Shown: positions 1 through 9,048 of the stretch, one piece after another
How positions within the stretch are numbered: position 1 is the first letter of the stretch
How the letters are laid out: the number at the start of each line of letters is the position of its first letter
From: an uncultured Microbulbifer sp.
GTDB taxonomy: Bacteria; Pseudomonadota; Gammaproteobacteria; Pseudomonadales; Cellvibrionaceae
Direction: 5' to 3'
Length of the DNA: 48,000 bases
Assembly: GCF_913055755.1 (NCBI RefSeq)
Contig: NZ_CAJXKH010000016.1
Span: forward strand, 1-48,000
The notes under the pieces: generated by a model
The model's database searches: none
Seen by the model: the letters and a program-made list of their open reading frames with translations, nothing else
What the model was told of the DNA's origin: nothing
Position numbers and translations under genes: made by a program

Positions 1-1
1 C

Positions 2-226
2 AACCGCTTCATTCTGTGCGCCGGTGCCGGCGCCTATACAAAGGCAAGAATTGTCGAGACCGAAGGTATTTATCTGACCCCGGAACAGCAGACTGCGGAA
101 AATGTGCTGGCAAACCTGGATGCGATCAGCGATGAGCGGGGCCAGCAGGAACTTGTGGGTGGCTTGAATCAGACCCTCAAGTTTGTACAGAAAGCAGCGG
201 CGTCCATGGGCGTGAAACTCGGCTAA
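2..226 (+). CDS. C-terminal fragment of a probable short-chain dehydrogenase (SDR)
   Basis: The window opens inside a gene; the last 74 codons are readable and end in TAA. The tail contains an LTPEQ segment followed by a predicted helical end (VLANLDAI, then [14 protein letters not shown]). This resembles the extended C-terminus of SDR enzymes related to 3-hydroxyacyl-CoA dehydrogenases, but the NAD-binding and YxxxK motifs lie outside the window, so the assignment is by resemblance and context only. It is followed 22 bases later by a thiolase with a strong ribosome site, and then by a quinone oxidoreductase on the same strand. A fatty acyl-CoA or related degradation operon is therefore likely. 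Confidence 0.5.
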   Translation, partial: NRFILCAGAGAYTKARIVETEGIYLTPEQQTAENVLANLDAISDERGQQELVGGLNQTLKFVQKAAASMGVKLG

Positions 227-248
227 CAGGTATAAGGAGGAATTGGAC

Positions 249-1430
249 ATGAAGGAAGCCGTCATTGTATCTACCGCGCGCACCCCGATCGGCAAAGCCT
301 ACCGCGGTGCCTTCAATAATATCGAAGCCCCCAGCCTGGCAGCGCATGCAGTGCGCGCGGCGGTGTCCCGTGCGGGTATCGACGGAGGGGAGGTGGACGA
401 CTGTATTTTCGGTGTTGCCATGCAGCAGGGGACTACAGCTACCAATGTCGCGCGACAGATTGCCCTGCGCTCGGGCCTGTCCACATCGGTGGCGGGTATG
501 ACAATCGATCGCCAGTGTTCTTCCGGCCTGATGGCTGTCGCAACCGCGGCCAAGCAGATTGTGCACGACGGGGTTCCGGTGGCTGTGGCCGGCGGTATGG
601 AATCCATTTCGCTGGTACAGAACCAGCACATGAACAGCTTTCGCGTGGCCGATCCCGCGCTGCTGGAAATGCATTCGGCTATTTATATGCCGATGATTGA
701 TACCGCGGAAATTGTAGCCAAACGATACGGTATCGGTCGCGACCGGCAGGATGAGTATGCGTTGCAGTCCCAGGCGCGCACCGCTGCCGCCCAGGAGGCG
801 GGCCTGTTTGCCGATGAAATTGTACCGGTCACCTGCAACAAGGTTGTGGTGGACAGGGAAACCGGCGTGCAGTCTGAACAGGAAGTGACACTGTCGCAGG
901 ATGAGGGCAATCGTCCGGGCACCACTATTGAGGGATTGCAGGGACTTGGACCCGTGCGGGAAAACGGGGTTATTACCGCCGGTAATGCTTCGCAGCTTTC
1001 CGACGGCGCTGCGGCGATGGTGCTGATGGACTCCCGGCTCGCGGAACAGCGTAATCTGGAACCCCTGGGTGTATATCGCGGTATGGCAGTGGCCGGCTGC
1101 GAACCGGACGAAATGGGTATCGGCCCCATCTACGCCGTTCCAAAACTGTTACAGAGGAACGGGCTCAAGGTGGACGACATCGGTTTGTGGGAACTGAACG
1201 AGGCCTTTGCGGTTCAGGTACTGTATTGCCGCGACAGACTGGGCATCGATAACGAGCGCCTGAATGTCAATGGTGGGGCTATTTCCATCGGCCACCCCTA
1301 CGGAATGAGTGGTGCGCGGATGGTCGGGCACGCATTGCTGGAAGGCAAACGCCGCGGTGTGAAGTATGTGGTAGTGACCATGTGCGTTGGCGGTGGCATG
1401 GGTGCTGCCGGTTTGTTTGAAGTGCTGTGA
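249..1430 (+). CDS. acetyl-CoA acetyltransferase family thiolase
   Basis: A 393-residue thiolase, the usual length for the family. These enzymes cleave 3-ketoacyl-CoA with CoA, or run the reverse Claisen condensation with acetyl-CoA. The active-site cysteine lies in [11 protein letters not shown]. The other signature blocks follow in order: NEAFAVQVL, the [10 protein letters not shown] histidine block, and the C-terminal cysteine in [12 protein letters not shown]. The start at 249 is chosen because AAGGAGG at 234-240 is spaced 8 bases from it and [15 protein letters not shown] is the normal N-terminus; an upstream TTG at 243 is less likely. It is cytoplasmic. It lies between an SDR fragment and a quinone oxidoreductase, suggesting beta-oxidation-like use. 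Exact chain length cannot be told from sequence. Confidence 0.93.
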   Translation: MKEAVIVSTARTPIGKAYRGAFNNIEAPSLAAHAVRAAVSRAGIDGGEVDDCIFGVAMQQGTTATNVARQIALRSGLSTSVAGMTIDRQCSSGLMAVATAAKQIVHDGVPVAVAGGMESISLVQNQHMNSFRVADPALLEMHSAIYMPMIDTAEIVAKRYGIGRDRQDEYALQSQARTAAAQEAGLFADEIVPVTCNKVVVDRETGVQSEQEVTLSQDEGNRPGTTIEGLQGLGPVRENGVITAGNASQLSDGAAAMVLMDSRLAEQRNLEPLGVYRGMAVAGCEPDEMGIGPIYAVPKLLQRNGLKVDDIGLWELNEAFAVQVLYCRDRLGIDNERLNVNGGAISIGHPYGMSGARMVGHALLEGKRRGVKYVVVTMCVGGGMGAAGLFEVL

Positions 1431-1453
1431 GCGAAAAATATCGAGGAGGCTAT

Positions 1454-2437
1454 ATGCGCGCACTGGTTTGTGAATCGTTCGGCCCGGTCGAGAACCTGAA
1501 AGTCATTGAGCAGTCTCTGCCGGCACTGAAACCCAATGAGGTCCGGTTGCAGGTACATGCCGCGGGGGTGAATTTTCCCGATGCACTGATGGTGCAGGGC
1601 AAGTATCAGGTACGGCCCGAACTGCCTTTTATTCCCGGCGGCGAGTGTGCCGGGGTCATTGCGGAAGTGGGCGAAGAAGTTAAGGGCTTTAAGGCCGGGG
1701 ACAAAGTGATCGCGATGCCCGGCCTGTCCGCCTTTGCCGAGCAGGTAAACGTCGATCACAAGCTGCTGATGCCCATGCCGGAAGGTGTGAGCTTTGCAGA
1801 GGCTGCGGGCTTTTGCATTACCTATGCCACTTCCTATTACGCCTTCAAGCAGCGGGCGAAGTTGCAGGAAGGGGAAACCCTGGTGGTACTGGGTGCTGCC
1901 GGGGGCGTGGGCGTCACCGCTATCCAGCTGGGCAAACTGATGGGGGCGCGGGTTATTGCCTGTGCGTCCAGTGCCGAGAAGCTGGAGTTTTGCCGGGAAG
2001 TAGGTGCTGACGAGGTGATCAACTATACCGAGGAGGATCTCAAGGAGCGTATCCGTGAACTGACCGATGGTCGGGGCGCGGATGTGATTTACGATCCGGT
2101 AGGAGGTGATTTTACCGAGCAGGCGTATCGCGCCATTGCCTGGGGAGGACGGTACCTGGTGATTGGTTTCGCCGCCGGGGATATTCCCAGGCTGCCGTTA
2201 AACCTGCCCCTGCTCAAAGCCGGGGATATCCTCGGGATATACTGGGGCGGTTGGGCCGCACGGGATCCCAAAGGAAATATGCAGAATTTTTCCGAGCTGC
2301 TGAATTTTGTTACCAAAGGCAGGCTCAAACCAATGACGACGGAAGTATTTTCGCTGGCGGAATTTCAATCTGCATTTGCGGCAATTCGCGAGCGGCGGGC
2401 GCTTGGAAAAGTGATTCTTTCCCTCGAAGAGAGCTAG
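1454..2437 (+). CDS. NADPH:quinone oxidoreductase family protein (zinc-independent MDR)
   Basis: A 327-residue medium-chain dehydrogenase/reductase of the quinone oxidoreductase (QOR-like) branch. The N-terminal GroES-like half contains HAAGVNFPDALMVQGKY and GGECAGV. The Rossmann half carries the nucleotide-binding motif VLGAAGGVGVTAIQLGK and a later YDPVGGDF segment. The catalytic zinc cysteines and histidines of alcohol dehydrogenases are not evident, which fits the QOR branch. GAGGAGG at 1443-1449 precedes ATG 1454. The gene begins 23 bases after the thiolase stop and is followed by a good terminator, so it is the last gene of the operon. Family members reduce quinones or enoyl-CoA/enone substrates; the substrate here is unknown. 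Confidence 0.9.
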   Translation: MRALVCESFGPVENLKVIEQSLPALKPNEVRLQVHAAGVNFPDALMVQGKYQVRPELPFIPGGECAGVIAEVGEEVKGFKAGDKVIAMPGLSAFAEQVNVDHKLLMPMPEGVSFAEAAGFCITYATSYYAFKQRAKLQEGETLVVLGAAGGVGVTAIQLGKLMGARVIACASSAEKLEFCREVGADEVINYTEEDLKERIRELTDGRGADVIYDPVGGDFTEQAYRAIAWGGRYLVIGFAAGDIPRLPLNLPLLKAGDILGIYWGGWAARDPKGNMQNFSELLNFVTKGRLKPMTTEVFSLAEFQSAFAAIRERRALGKVILSLEES

Positions 2438-2456
2438 GCCAGAAGATGGCTTTGTC

Positions 2457-2487
2457 GCCACATTGGTCGCGGACCAATGCGGCTTTT
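2457..2487 (+). terminator. rho-independent terminator of the thiolase operon
   Basis: An imperfect hairpin (GCCACATTGGTC paired with GACCAATGCGGC, one mismatch) is followed by a run of T at 2483-2488. It lies 20 bases after the oxidoreductase stop and just before the convergent gene at 2509. Confidence 0.75.
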
Positions 2488-2508
2488 TTACGACTTTTTT
2501 TGCGGGCT

Positions 2509-2973
2509 TTATCGTGGAGTAGGCAAGATTCTGCAGTGCTCGCGCGCCTGGGTCTCCAGGTCCGAGGGTAGTGCATCACTGACGGAAGTGCGCTGCTGCT
2601 GTCGCCACTGGTTGCACAGTGCGATGTAACTGCCGGCATTCACCTCACTGCGCAGATTGAACCACTGGTCCATCTGCGCCTGGCTGGCTACCGACTCCGG
2701 GTGGAATTTCAATGCCGGGTCTTCCGCATTCTGATTATTCCCCGAGTTATTCAGGGTCAGTGCGCCCAGGTACTGGGCCGGGTGCAGCAGAATCACTGCG
2801 ATGGCAATGGCGCTGAATCCAGATGCGGCCCGGGAAAGTGCCCTGTTTTCCGTTTTGATGGGGGCGTAGCTGCGCGCTTGCGTCAACACTTTCTGGTTCA
2901 GTGCCTCCGGAGCCACAATATTGCCGGCGGCGGCTGCGTACTCTTTTTCCCACTCGATTCGTGTACCGTTCAT
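2509..2973 (-). CDS. hypothetical single-TM protein paired with sigma factor
   Basis: A 154-residue protein I do not recognise as a named family. It has a hydrophilic N-terminal part of about 45 residues, one hydrophobic segment (FSAIAIAVILLHPAQYLGAL, about residues 53-72), then a polar Q/N-rich domain of about 80 residues containing two cysteines. Its start ATG overlaps the stop of the sigma-factor gene by 4 bases, so the two are translationally coupled. This topology (cytosolic N-terminus, one TM, outer domain) and the coupling match how anti-sigma factors are organised, but no zinc-binding anti-sigma motif (HxxxCxxC) is visible. The anti-sigma role is inference only. Confidence 0.65.
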   Translation of the reverse strand: MNGTRIEWEKEYAAAAGNIVAPEALNQKVLTQARSYAPIKTENRALSRAASGFSAIAIAVILLHPAQYLGALTLNNSGNNQNAEDPALKFHPESVASQAQMDQWFNLRSEVNAGSYIALCNQWRQQQRTSVSDALPSDLETQAREHCRILPTPR

Positions 2974-3683
2974 ACCGCTGCTACCTCTATCCCGCTCACA
3001 GCCTCACTGATTTTGCATGTTCTTCCAGTAACAGCGGGCCTGGTTGCTGCCGGTCTTTTGTCGGGCCGGGACGGTGACTCCTGTGCCTGGGCCATGGCCG
3101 CTCGGGACTTGCGAGTTACCCAGGCGCGCTGGGAGGGACCATTGACGTATAGCTCGAGGTTGCTCCTGGATTGGTGGTAAATGGACGCGCACTGCTTGAG
3201 CGTCAGTTGCTCGATATCGGCGACGCCGGCGAGAGATACGCCGCACTCGACGTACAGTAAAAAGACATTGCGTTCCTGGCGTGACAATTGTTGCACCGCC
3301 TGCATGAGTTTTCCCTGTGGGGAAGCGGGGTCGCAGTGAAACAGGGTTTCGATCTCCGGGACCTCTGGATCCGGGCTGTCCGGGCCACTCCCTGCACCGT
3401 TGTGCGAGGAGTTGAAGTCGCCTCGCTGCATCATCCGGTTTACCCGAATGAACAGCCAATTGCGCAGCTGGCGCCCATTCAACTGGGGTGGCTGTTCGAG
3501 CAGGCTCTCCCACAGGCTCTCCAGGATTCCGCTGTAATGGCGGCGGCTCATCTGCGCGCAGTACCGGAACAGTCTGTCCTTGTGGCGCAGGTATATCAGC
3601 CTGAAAGCCTTGAATTCTCGTGTGCGGTAATAGTGGGTGAGCAGGGCTTCGTCACTGAGTTTGTACAGCTTGTCCGCAAACAT
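2970..3683 (-). CDS. ECF-like sigma-70 family RNA polymerase sigma factor
   Basis: A 237-residue protein. The N-terminal half resembles sigma region 2: LIYLRHKDRLFRYCAQMSRR, followed by LRNWLFIRVNRMM. The middle resembles region 4: VQQLSRQERNVFLLYVECGVSLAGVADIE, then LTLKQCASIYHQSRS in the helix-turn-helix position. The C-terminal tail of about 55 residues is basic and unusual. The start at 3683 is preferred because AAGGAGG lies just upstream on the minus strand and the N-terminus MFADKLYKLSDEALL fits the family; an upstream ATG at 3737 has no such support. It is co-transcribed with the TM protein at 2509, which may regulate it. Its similarity to standard ECF groups is weak, so targets cannot be guessed. 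Confidence 0.7.
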   Translation of the reverse strand: MFADKLYKLSDEALLTHYYRTREFKAFRLIYLRHKDRLFRYCAQMSRRHYSGILESLWESLLEQPPQLNGRQLRNWLFIRVNRMMQRGDFNSSHNGAGSGPDSPDPEVPEIETLFHCDPASPQGKLMQAVQQLSRQERNVFLLYVECGVSLAGVADIEQLTLKQCASIYHQSRSNLELYVNGPSQRAWVTRKSRAAMAQAQESPSRPDKRPAATRPAVTGRTCKISEAVSGIEVAAV

Positions 3684-3863
3684 GGGATATGCCTCCTTGG
3701 CCTGGAATTCCCATTGTCCTGTTACTCGAATGCGCACTCACCGGCCGAAATTGCGAGATTTCGGTGGTGGGTAATTCAGCCTGGATACCTCGGGGCTTTG
3801 AGCATTTCGTTCGTTTTACATTATTTCGCTTCTTGTCCTGCCGAGCGAAAACCACTCTCTGGC

Positions 3864-4199
3864 TCAGTGTTTGCCGTGTCCGTCCTGGGAGCTTGTGTTA
3901 TGCGTTTTTTGTTGTCGGCTTTCGGTCCTGTCAACTGTCTCCGCGCGGGCGTCGATCGTCTCTCCTTTAACGGTCTTTTCCTGCGGCGTCTGTTGACTCG
4001 TGTCACGGTCTTTTTTGCGCGATGCCAGGAACATGGTAGCGAGACCGAGCAAAATCTCGTCAACAAATGGCACCAGATCGGGAATCAGCAGGTCGATCAG
4101 AAACAGTGCACTGATCCATTTGAACAGCTGTGGGTGCTTCAGGTTGCCGGCGTATTTGAGAAACCACCCGACAAAGGCACTGGGGAGTACGCGTTTCAT
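3864..4199 (-). CDS. DUF6116 family small membrane protein
   Basis: A 111-residue protein. The first 60 residues match a small family of uncharacterised proteins: WFLKYAGNLKHPQLFKWISALFLIDLLIPDLVPFVDEILLGLATMFLA. They form two hydrophobic segments separated by a DLVPFVDE loop. The remaining 50 residues are highly charged and low in complexity (many K, E, D, T, Q), likely a disordered cytoplasmic tail longer than usual for the family. It lies alone between the sigma factor and dinB, both on the same strand. The function is unknown; DUF6116 is assigned from memory of the conserved core. Confidence 0.7.
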   Translation of the reverse strand: MKRVLPSAFVGWFLKYAGNLKHPQLFKWISALFLIDLLIPDLVPFVDEILLGLATMFLASRKKDRDTSQQTPQEKTVKGETIDARAETVDRTESRQQKTHNTSSQDGHGKH

Positions 4200-4377
4200 T
4201 GAGCCGATCGTATGCTCTTCCGGGACCGTGTTGGGAGTATAGTCGGCGGCGCGTTTCGGGGTGGGGCCGGGAAGGTGGTCGGGTGAGAATTTGCGCTTGC
4301 GGTGGCACCTGTTTCAATTTGTGGGCTTTATGAAATGATGAAAAAAACGCAGTACACTCCCCTGAACCGGCATACCT

Positions 4378-5460
4378 TCAGGGTGTTAGCGATTTGCGGT
4401 CGCGAAAGGGCAGTGGCAGCTGTTCCGGTCCCAATTCGGCGCGTAAATCCCTGAGTTTGACCCCAACCCCCAGCAAGCGGACCGGCTCGCCGCGCTTATC
4501 CCAACATTGCTGTAACAGTTGCTTGAACTCGCTGATACGCGCTGCACGGCTGCTGCGCTCCTGGGTGGTCTGGGTAAAGTCGGCATATTTGACTTTCACT
4601 ATGGCACCGCTGATTTCATATCGGTCGCCGAGTTTCTCCATACGTTCCCACAGGCGGCCGTACAGGGTGGTCATTTCTTCCTGCCACTCGGCAAAACTGC
4701 ACAGGTCTGCACTGAAGGTATGCTCGACGCTGACGCTCTTGCGCGCGCCATCACCATTGACTGGCCGTTCGTCAAGGCCGCGACACAGCTGGTACAGGCG
4801 ATTGCCAAATTTGCCATACATCTGCGCCAGCTCGACCAGGGAAAAGCGCCTCAGGTCGCTGCAGGTGCGGATTCCCTGACGCTGCATCTTTTCCGCGGTG
4901 ACCCGACCGACGCCGTGGATCTTGTTGACCGGCAGGCGCAGCACGAACTCCTCGACCGCCGCCGGGGTGATGACCGTCAGGCCATCCGGCTTCTGCCAGT
5001 CACTGGCTATCTTGGCAAGAAACTTGTTTGGCGCAACACCGGCGGAAATGGTGATACCCAGGGTTTCATTGACCCTGCGGCGTATTTCCGCGGCGATCAG
5101 GGTCGCGCTGCCATTGCAGTGGTTGCTGTCGGTGACGTCGAGATAGGCTTCGTCCAGGGATAGTGGCTCTATGAAGTCCGTGTATTCTAGGAATATATTC
5201 CTAATCTGCGCGCTGACTTCCCGATATTTTTTCATGTTACCGGGTACTACAATCAAGTCAGGGCAGAGCTTTTTTGCCTGGGAGGTAGGCATTGCCGAGC
5301 GGACGCCAAAACTGCGGGCTTCGTAGTTACAGGTGGAAATCACCCCGCGGCGGTCACTGGCACCACCCACGGCAATGGGCTTGCCCCGCAGGTTGGGGTC
5401 ATCGCGCATCTCTACCGAAGCGTAGAAGCAGTCACAGTCGCAATGAATGATCTTTCGCAT
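4378..5460 (-). CDS. dinB: DNA polymerase IV
   Basis: A 360-residue Y-family translesion polymerase, close to the 351 residues of the E. coli enzyme. The N-terminus IIHCDCDCFYASVEMRDDP gives the first catalytic aspartate, the steric-gate region and the palm. LSLDEAYLDVT supplies the second acidic pair (SLDEAYLDV is the family signature). The helix-hairpin-helix segment GVGRVTAEKMQRQGI follows. The C-terminus ends GPEQLPLPFRD; QLPLPF is a plausible beta-clamp binding motif (QxxLxF type). The ATG at 5460 is chosen because it begins the conserved MRKIIH sequence. A LexA-type box lies directly upstream. The encoded polymerase copies past DNA lesions and makes -1 frameshifts during SOS. Confidence 0.97.
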   Translation of the reverse strand: MRKIIHCDCDCFYASVEMRDDPNLRGKPIAVGGASDRRGVISTCNYEARSFGVRSAMPTSQAKKLCPDLIVVPGNMKKYREVSAQIRNIFLEYTDFIEPLSLDEAYLDVTDSNHCNGSATLIAAEIRRRVNETLGITISAGVAPNKFLAKIASDWQKPDGLTVITPAAVEEFVLRLPVNKIHGVGRVTAEKMQRQGIRTCSDLRRFSLVELAQMYGKFGNRLYQLCRGLDERPVNGDGARKSVSVEHTFSADLCSFAEWQEEMTTLYGRLWERMEKLGDRYEISGAIVKVKYADFTQTTQERSSRAARISEFKQLLQQCWDKRGEPVRLLGVGVKLRDLRAELGPEQLPLPFRDRKSLTP

Positions 5461-5461
5461 G

Positions 5462-5477
5462 CTGTGATTATATCCAG
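5462..5477 (-). promoter_or_regulatory. LexA (SOS) box of dinB
   Basis: CTGTGATTATATCCAG has the CTG-N10-CAG layout of gammaproteobacterial LexA boxes. It abuts the dinB start codon, so LexA bound here would block initiation or elongation. SOS control of dinB is well established in other bacteria; here it is inferred from the site. Confidence 0.75.
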
Positions 5478-5564
5478 TGTTTTCCGCTGGCGGAAAGTAT
5501 TCTGCCGATTGGATGACTCCAGATAGATTGAGGTCACAGTGCAAGGTGACAGGGCAGGTATCAC

Positions 5565-6080
5565 ATGAGCCGGATTTCGATGGTCGTACAGCCCGCTGAT
5601 GAGCGGGTCCATGCAATATTTGAAGACATCCGTACCCAGTTGGGAGAGATTCCGGATATCTTCCGGGTGTACGCCAATGATCCGCCATTGCTGGAACTGA
5701 TGTGGCAGCAGTACAGCAACTTGATGCTGCTGGGCAATCTGTCGCCCCATTTGAAAGAGGGCATCGCGCTGATGGTGTCGGCGGACAATCACTGTGATTC
5801 GGGCATTGCGCTACACAGCTCCCACCTGACCCGGTTGGGTGTAGACCCGAAAGAAGTACTGCGGATTCGTACCGACCCGGATCATGCGCATTTCGAACCC
5901 AAGGACCACGCCCTGCTGGAGGTGGCCCGCCACACCATCATTTCACCCCATGACCACGGCGAAAAACAGATCAAGCTCGCGCGTGTGGACGGTGCCAATG
6001 ATGCGGAAATTCTCGAGGCGATGGCGGTAGCGGGGCTGATTACGGGGCTCAACAAGGTGGCAGATATGCTGGGCATGTGA
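5565..6080 (+). CDS. carboxymuconolactone decarboxylase/AhpD-like family protein
   Basis: A 171-residue all-helical protein of the AhpD-like fold. The core helix reads LKEGIALMVSADNHCDSGIALHSSHL. In alkylhydroperoxidases this region holds CxxC followed by a histidine. Here the first cysteine and the histidine are present but the second cysteine is a glycine (HCDSG), so a classical disulfide peroxidase cycle is unlikely. The N-terminal half contains IPDIFRVYANDPPLLELMWQQY, as in peroxidase-related CMD proteins. Its divergent neighbour is SOS-controlled dinB, but there is no clear functional link. It is cytoplasmic. The substrate is unknown. Confidence 0.8.
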   Translation: MSRISMVVQPADERVHAIFEDIRTQLGEIPDIFRVYANDPPLLELMWQQYSNLMLLGNLSPHLKEGIALMVSADNHCDSGIALHSSHLTRLGVDPKEVLRIRTDPDHAHFEPKDHALLEVARHTIISPHDHGEKQIKLARVDGANDAEILEAMAVAGLITGLNKVADMLGM

Positions 6081-6237
6081 AGTTCAATATATTGGAGCCG
6101 CGTTGTTTACTTGGCGAACAGCCAGCCCAGGAAACGGCCCGTCACTGTGGCGGGACCTGTTTACCTCCTTGCATATATCCAACCTTTAACGTATCTGATC
6201 TTGGGGATTCCTCTCAACCACCAGCGTTTTGTTGGCA

Positions 6238-6264
6238 AAAAAAAGCCGGCACCAAGGTGCCGGC
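6238..6264 (-). terminator. terminator of TonB receptor 1 gene
   Basis: The inverted repeat GCCGGCACC/GGTGCCGGC is flanked on the plus strand by a run of A, so on the minus strand it reads as a strong hairpin followed by U residues. It lies about 70 bases past the receptor stop codon. The 6081-6335 gap holds nothing else I can support. Confidence 0.8.
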
Positions 6265-6335
6265 AAGGAGAAGATTGAGAGGACGGCCAACGGACTGAAC
6301 CGGAACTCAGTCCGCGGCCTCGATGGGGGAGATCA

Positions 6336-8984
6336 TCAGAACTTGTAGTTGGCGCCGAGGAAGAAGCGGCGACCATTTTCCCATTCGCTACCCTGCAACG
6401 TGGGACCGCCATCCAGCTCGAAGATATCGTTCACGGTCTCGTTGGTCAGGTTAAGTGCCTCTGCGCGCAGGCTCAGCCTTTCGTTAACGTAGTAGCTGAA
6501 CTGGGCATCCAGTGAGGTCTGCTCGTCGCGATACAGGCTGCCGACGGCCGTCTTTGCACGGAAAAATTCGGAGCGGTAGTTGTAGGCGAGACGTGCACTG
6601 AACAGTTCGTTTTCATAGTAACCACTGATGTTGAACATGTTCTCGCTGTTGCCCGGAAGTGTAACCGGGCCGCTCTGGGTTTCCGCGTCGCTGACATCGG
6701 TAAAGGTATAGTTGCCCACCACACCAAAGCCGTTGTCGAAGCTGTATTGCAGCTGGGCTTCCAGGCCACTCAAGTCGACACTGGGGCCGTTTTGCGGCCG
6801 GCGCATGGAGTCGATCTGCACTACTCCGTCGGGGCTGATTACCTGCTCTGAGCGGATTTCATCGAAGATATAGTCGTCAATCTGCTTGGTAAACAGCGTT
6901 GCCGCAGCCATGGCGCCCTCGGCAAAATACCACTCAGCCCCGAAATCGAACTGGGTCGCGCGGTAGGGCTCCAGTTCAGGGTTACCGCCTGAGCCAGCAC
7001 TGGTTTCCGGTGTCAGCGATACAGAGGATGTCAGCTGGCTTGGGCTCGGGCGGGCGATTACCTTGGCCGCGGCGAAACGCAATACCACGTCCTCGCTCGC
7101 ATCCCACGCCAGGTTCAGGCTGGGTAGTACATCGGAGTATTTCGCCTTCACCTCGTCGTACGCATAGTTGCCCTGCTCTGTAGAGAAGCTCCAGGCGCCG
7201 GAAGTAGTATCCGTGGTCACGTAGCGCACACCAATATTACCGCGCAGACCGGTGGAATCATCGGCAAAGTCCGCCTTAACATAGAGCGCATCCACTTTTT
7301 CATTGATGTCGAAAATGGACGGGTACCAGGTGGTATTGCGATTTGAACAGATTTCCGTGGTGCCGGCGGCACAATCGGGCAGCGCATCGAAATACGCATT
7401 CAATTTGCTGCGATCCGGATCGAAATAAGCGGCCGGGCCAAAGCCGGTTTCACCGTGCAATCCGCTTACCAGGGCGCCGCTCCAGAAATCTGCCGCAGTA
7501 CCGAAATAGGCATCATTACCTTCTGCGCCCAAATTGGAAGCGTAGGTGCGGACCCGGTCCTGCCCGGTGTCGCGGTCGCGGGTCTTGTAACCCACCTTGA
7601 CCAGGTTGAATGGCCCCACCTCCACATCGAATTCCGCATCGATCTGCGCATAGGCCTCTTCGTCGGTCATGGTGATCTGCGATTCGAAGTAGCCGTTCAA
7701 CACCAGCTCATCGGCAGGGTTGGTAATCCAGGCGCTGTCATCGAAGCTGGCGCTGGGGCGGCCGTTGTTGGTATAGGTCCAGTTGACCCGGTCATCGTTG
7801 GCCTGGTTGAACCACTCGTAGAACCAGTCGTTGGCATTGCCCTCGGAGGTGGTGCGGCCTATCTGCCCGTGCAGGCGAGCGAAGCCGAGGTCGTAATTGG
7901 TTTCCAGGTCCAGTACGTCCGTATCCATGCTGGAGCCGTCGCGATAAATCACATCGTAGGCGACGTGACCACCCGCAAGTGCACCATCGATATCGGAAGA
8001 GGTCACCACACTGCCGTCAGCCTGGGTATTGGTACCGCCGTCGCGCACCGCATTGCGGGACAGGGGCAGGAAGTTCTGGTTCACGTTGGAAGCGCCCAGC
8101 TCGGAGGCCAGGTAGTGCAGCGTCATGTCGAACTGCTCGTTGGGTGCATATTGCAGATTCAGATCGACACCGCGGCGCTCGCGCTGCTGCTGGAAGAGCG
8201 CGGACCCGAGTCCCCAGGGAACGTAAACCTCTGCACCGGTATCCTGGGCATTCGTGGGAACATAATTGCCCAAGACTTCAGCCCCGTGACGCTCCACGGA
8301 GCGATCCTGAAATACCACCGCACCCAGTACCCCGAAGGTTCCAGCCTCATTTTTCCAAGAGGCGAATGCGGAACCCGAGGGGTCCCAGACATCCGGCAAC
8401 TCACTGTACTGGCTTTCCAGGTTCATCGATGCGGTGCCGGAATCCAGATCCAGTGGTTTGCGGGTGCGCAGAATAACCGTGCCGCCTACTGAGCCTTCGT
8501 CAATATCCGCCTGTGGTGTCTTGTATACCTCGGCACTGGCGATCAGGTCGGAGGGCAGCATGGCGTAGTTGAAACCGCGCGACAGTGCGCTCAATACCTT
8601 CCACTGTGATGTGGCAACGGTCTGGCCATTCAGCAGGGTCATGTTGAGTGAAGAGTCGGTACCGCGGATGGAGACGTTCTCGCCTTCACCGAAATCGCGA
8701 TCAATGGAGACCCCGGGTACACGCTGCAGCGCTTCGGCCACGTTTTTATCCGGGAACTTGCCGATATCCTCGGCAGTAATCGCATCCACCACGGAATCGG
8801 CGTTGCGTTTCATGTCGATATTCTGTTCCAGGCTGGCACGAATCCCGGTAACAACGACTTCTTCCAGGTTTTCGTTACTGCCCTGTGCCAGTGCTCCGCT
8901 GGAGACAATGGCCAGGGCGCTCAATGAGCCCAGGCGAACAAGAGAATGGTTGGCCGATTGAATGGCTTGACGAAGCTTGAGCAT
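6336..8984 (-). CDS. TonB-dependent outer membrane receptor 1
   Basis: An 882-residue TonB-dependent receptor. The signal peptide ends around LAIVSSGALAQ. A TonB-box-like EEVVVTGIRASL follows, then the plug domain (DAITAEDIGKFPDKNVAEALQRVPGVSIDR, NVSIRGTDSSLNMTLLNGQ). The large 22-strand barrel ends in an aromatic residue (RRFFLGANYKF), as required for BAM assembly. The FPDKN and VPGVSIDR features are typical of the receptor subfamily common in Alteromonadales and Cellvibrionales and often linked to carbohydrate uptake. It stands alone, with its own terminator. A weak copy of the locus-wide palindrome lies about 65 bases before the start (9049-9063), so it may be co-regulated with the murein cluster 5 kb away. 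The substrate is unknown. Confidence 0.93.
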   Translation of the reverse strand: MLKLRQAIQSANHSLVRLGSLSALAIVSSGALAQGSNENLEEVVVTGIRASLEQNIDMKRNADSVVDAITAEDIGKFPDKNVAEALQRVPGVSIDRDFGEGENVSIRGTDSSLNMTLLNGQTVATSQWKVLSALSRGFNYAMLPSDLIASAEVYKTPQADIDEGSVGGTVILRTRKPLDLDSGTASMNLESQYSELPDVWDPSGSAFASWKNEAGTFGVLGAVVFQDRSVERHGAEVLGNYVPTNAQDTGAEVYVPWGLGSALFQQQRERRGVDLNLQYAPNEQFDMTLHYLASELGASNVNQNFLPLSRNAVRDGGTNTQADGSVVTSSDIDGALAGGHVAYDVIYRDGSSMDTDVLDLETNYDLGFARLHGQIGRTTSEGNANDWFYEWFNQANDDRVNWTYTNNGRPSASFDDSAWITNPADELVLNGYFESQITMTDEEAYAQIDAEFDVEVGPFNLVKVGYKTRDRDTGQDRVRTYASNLGAEGNDAYFGTAADFWSGALVSGLHGETGFGPAAYFDPDRSKLNAYFDALPDCAAGTTEICSNRNTTWYPSIFDINEKVDALYVKADFADDSTGLRGNIGVRYVTTDTTSGAWSFSTEQGNYAYDEVKAKYSDVLPSLNLAWDASEDVVLRFAAAKVIARPSPSQLTSSVSLTPETSAGSGGNPELEPYRATQFDFGAEWYFAEGAMAAATLFTKQIDDYIFDEIRSEQVISPDGVVQIDSMRRPQNGPSVDLSGLEAQLQYSFDNGFGVVGNYTFTDVSDAETQSGPVTLPGNSENMFNISGYYENELFSARLAYNYRSEFFRAKTAVGSLYRDEQTSLDAQFSYYVNERLSLRAEALNLTNETVNDIFELDGGPTLQGSEWENGRRFFLGANYKF

Positions 8985-9048
8985 CCTTATCCCTCACGCA
9001 TATGTTTTGTTTTAGAGTTATTACGATAGAAAGACAGCGCTATCATAA

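Noticed and set aside
5190..5201. GGAATATATTCC palindrome inside dinB
   Set aside because: The half-sites have no 3-base spacer, and it lies in the coding region of an SOS gene; likely chance.
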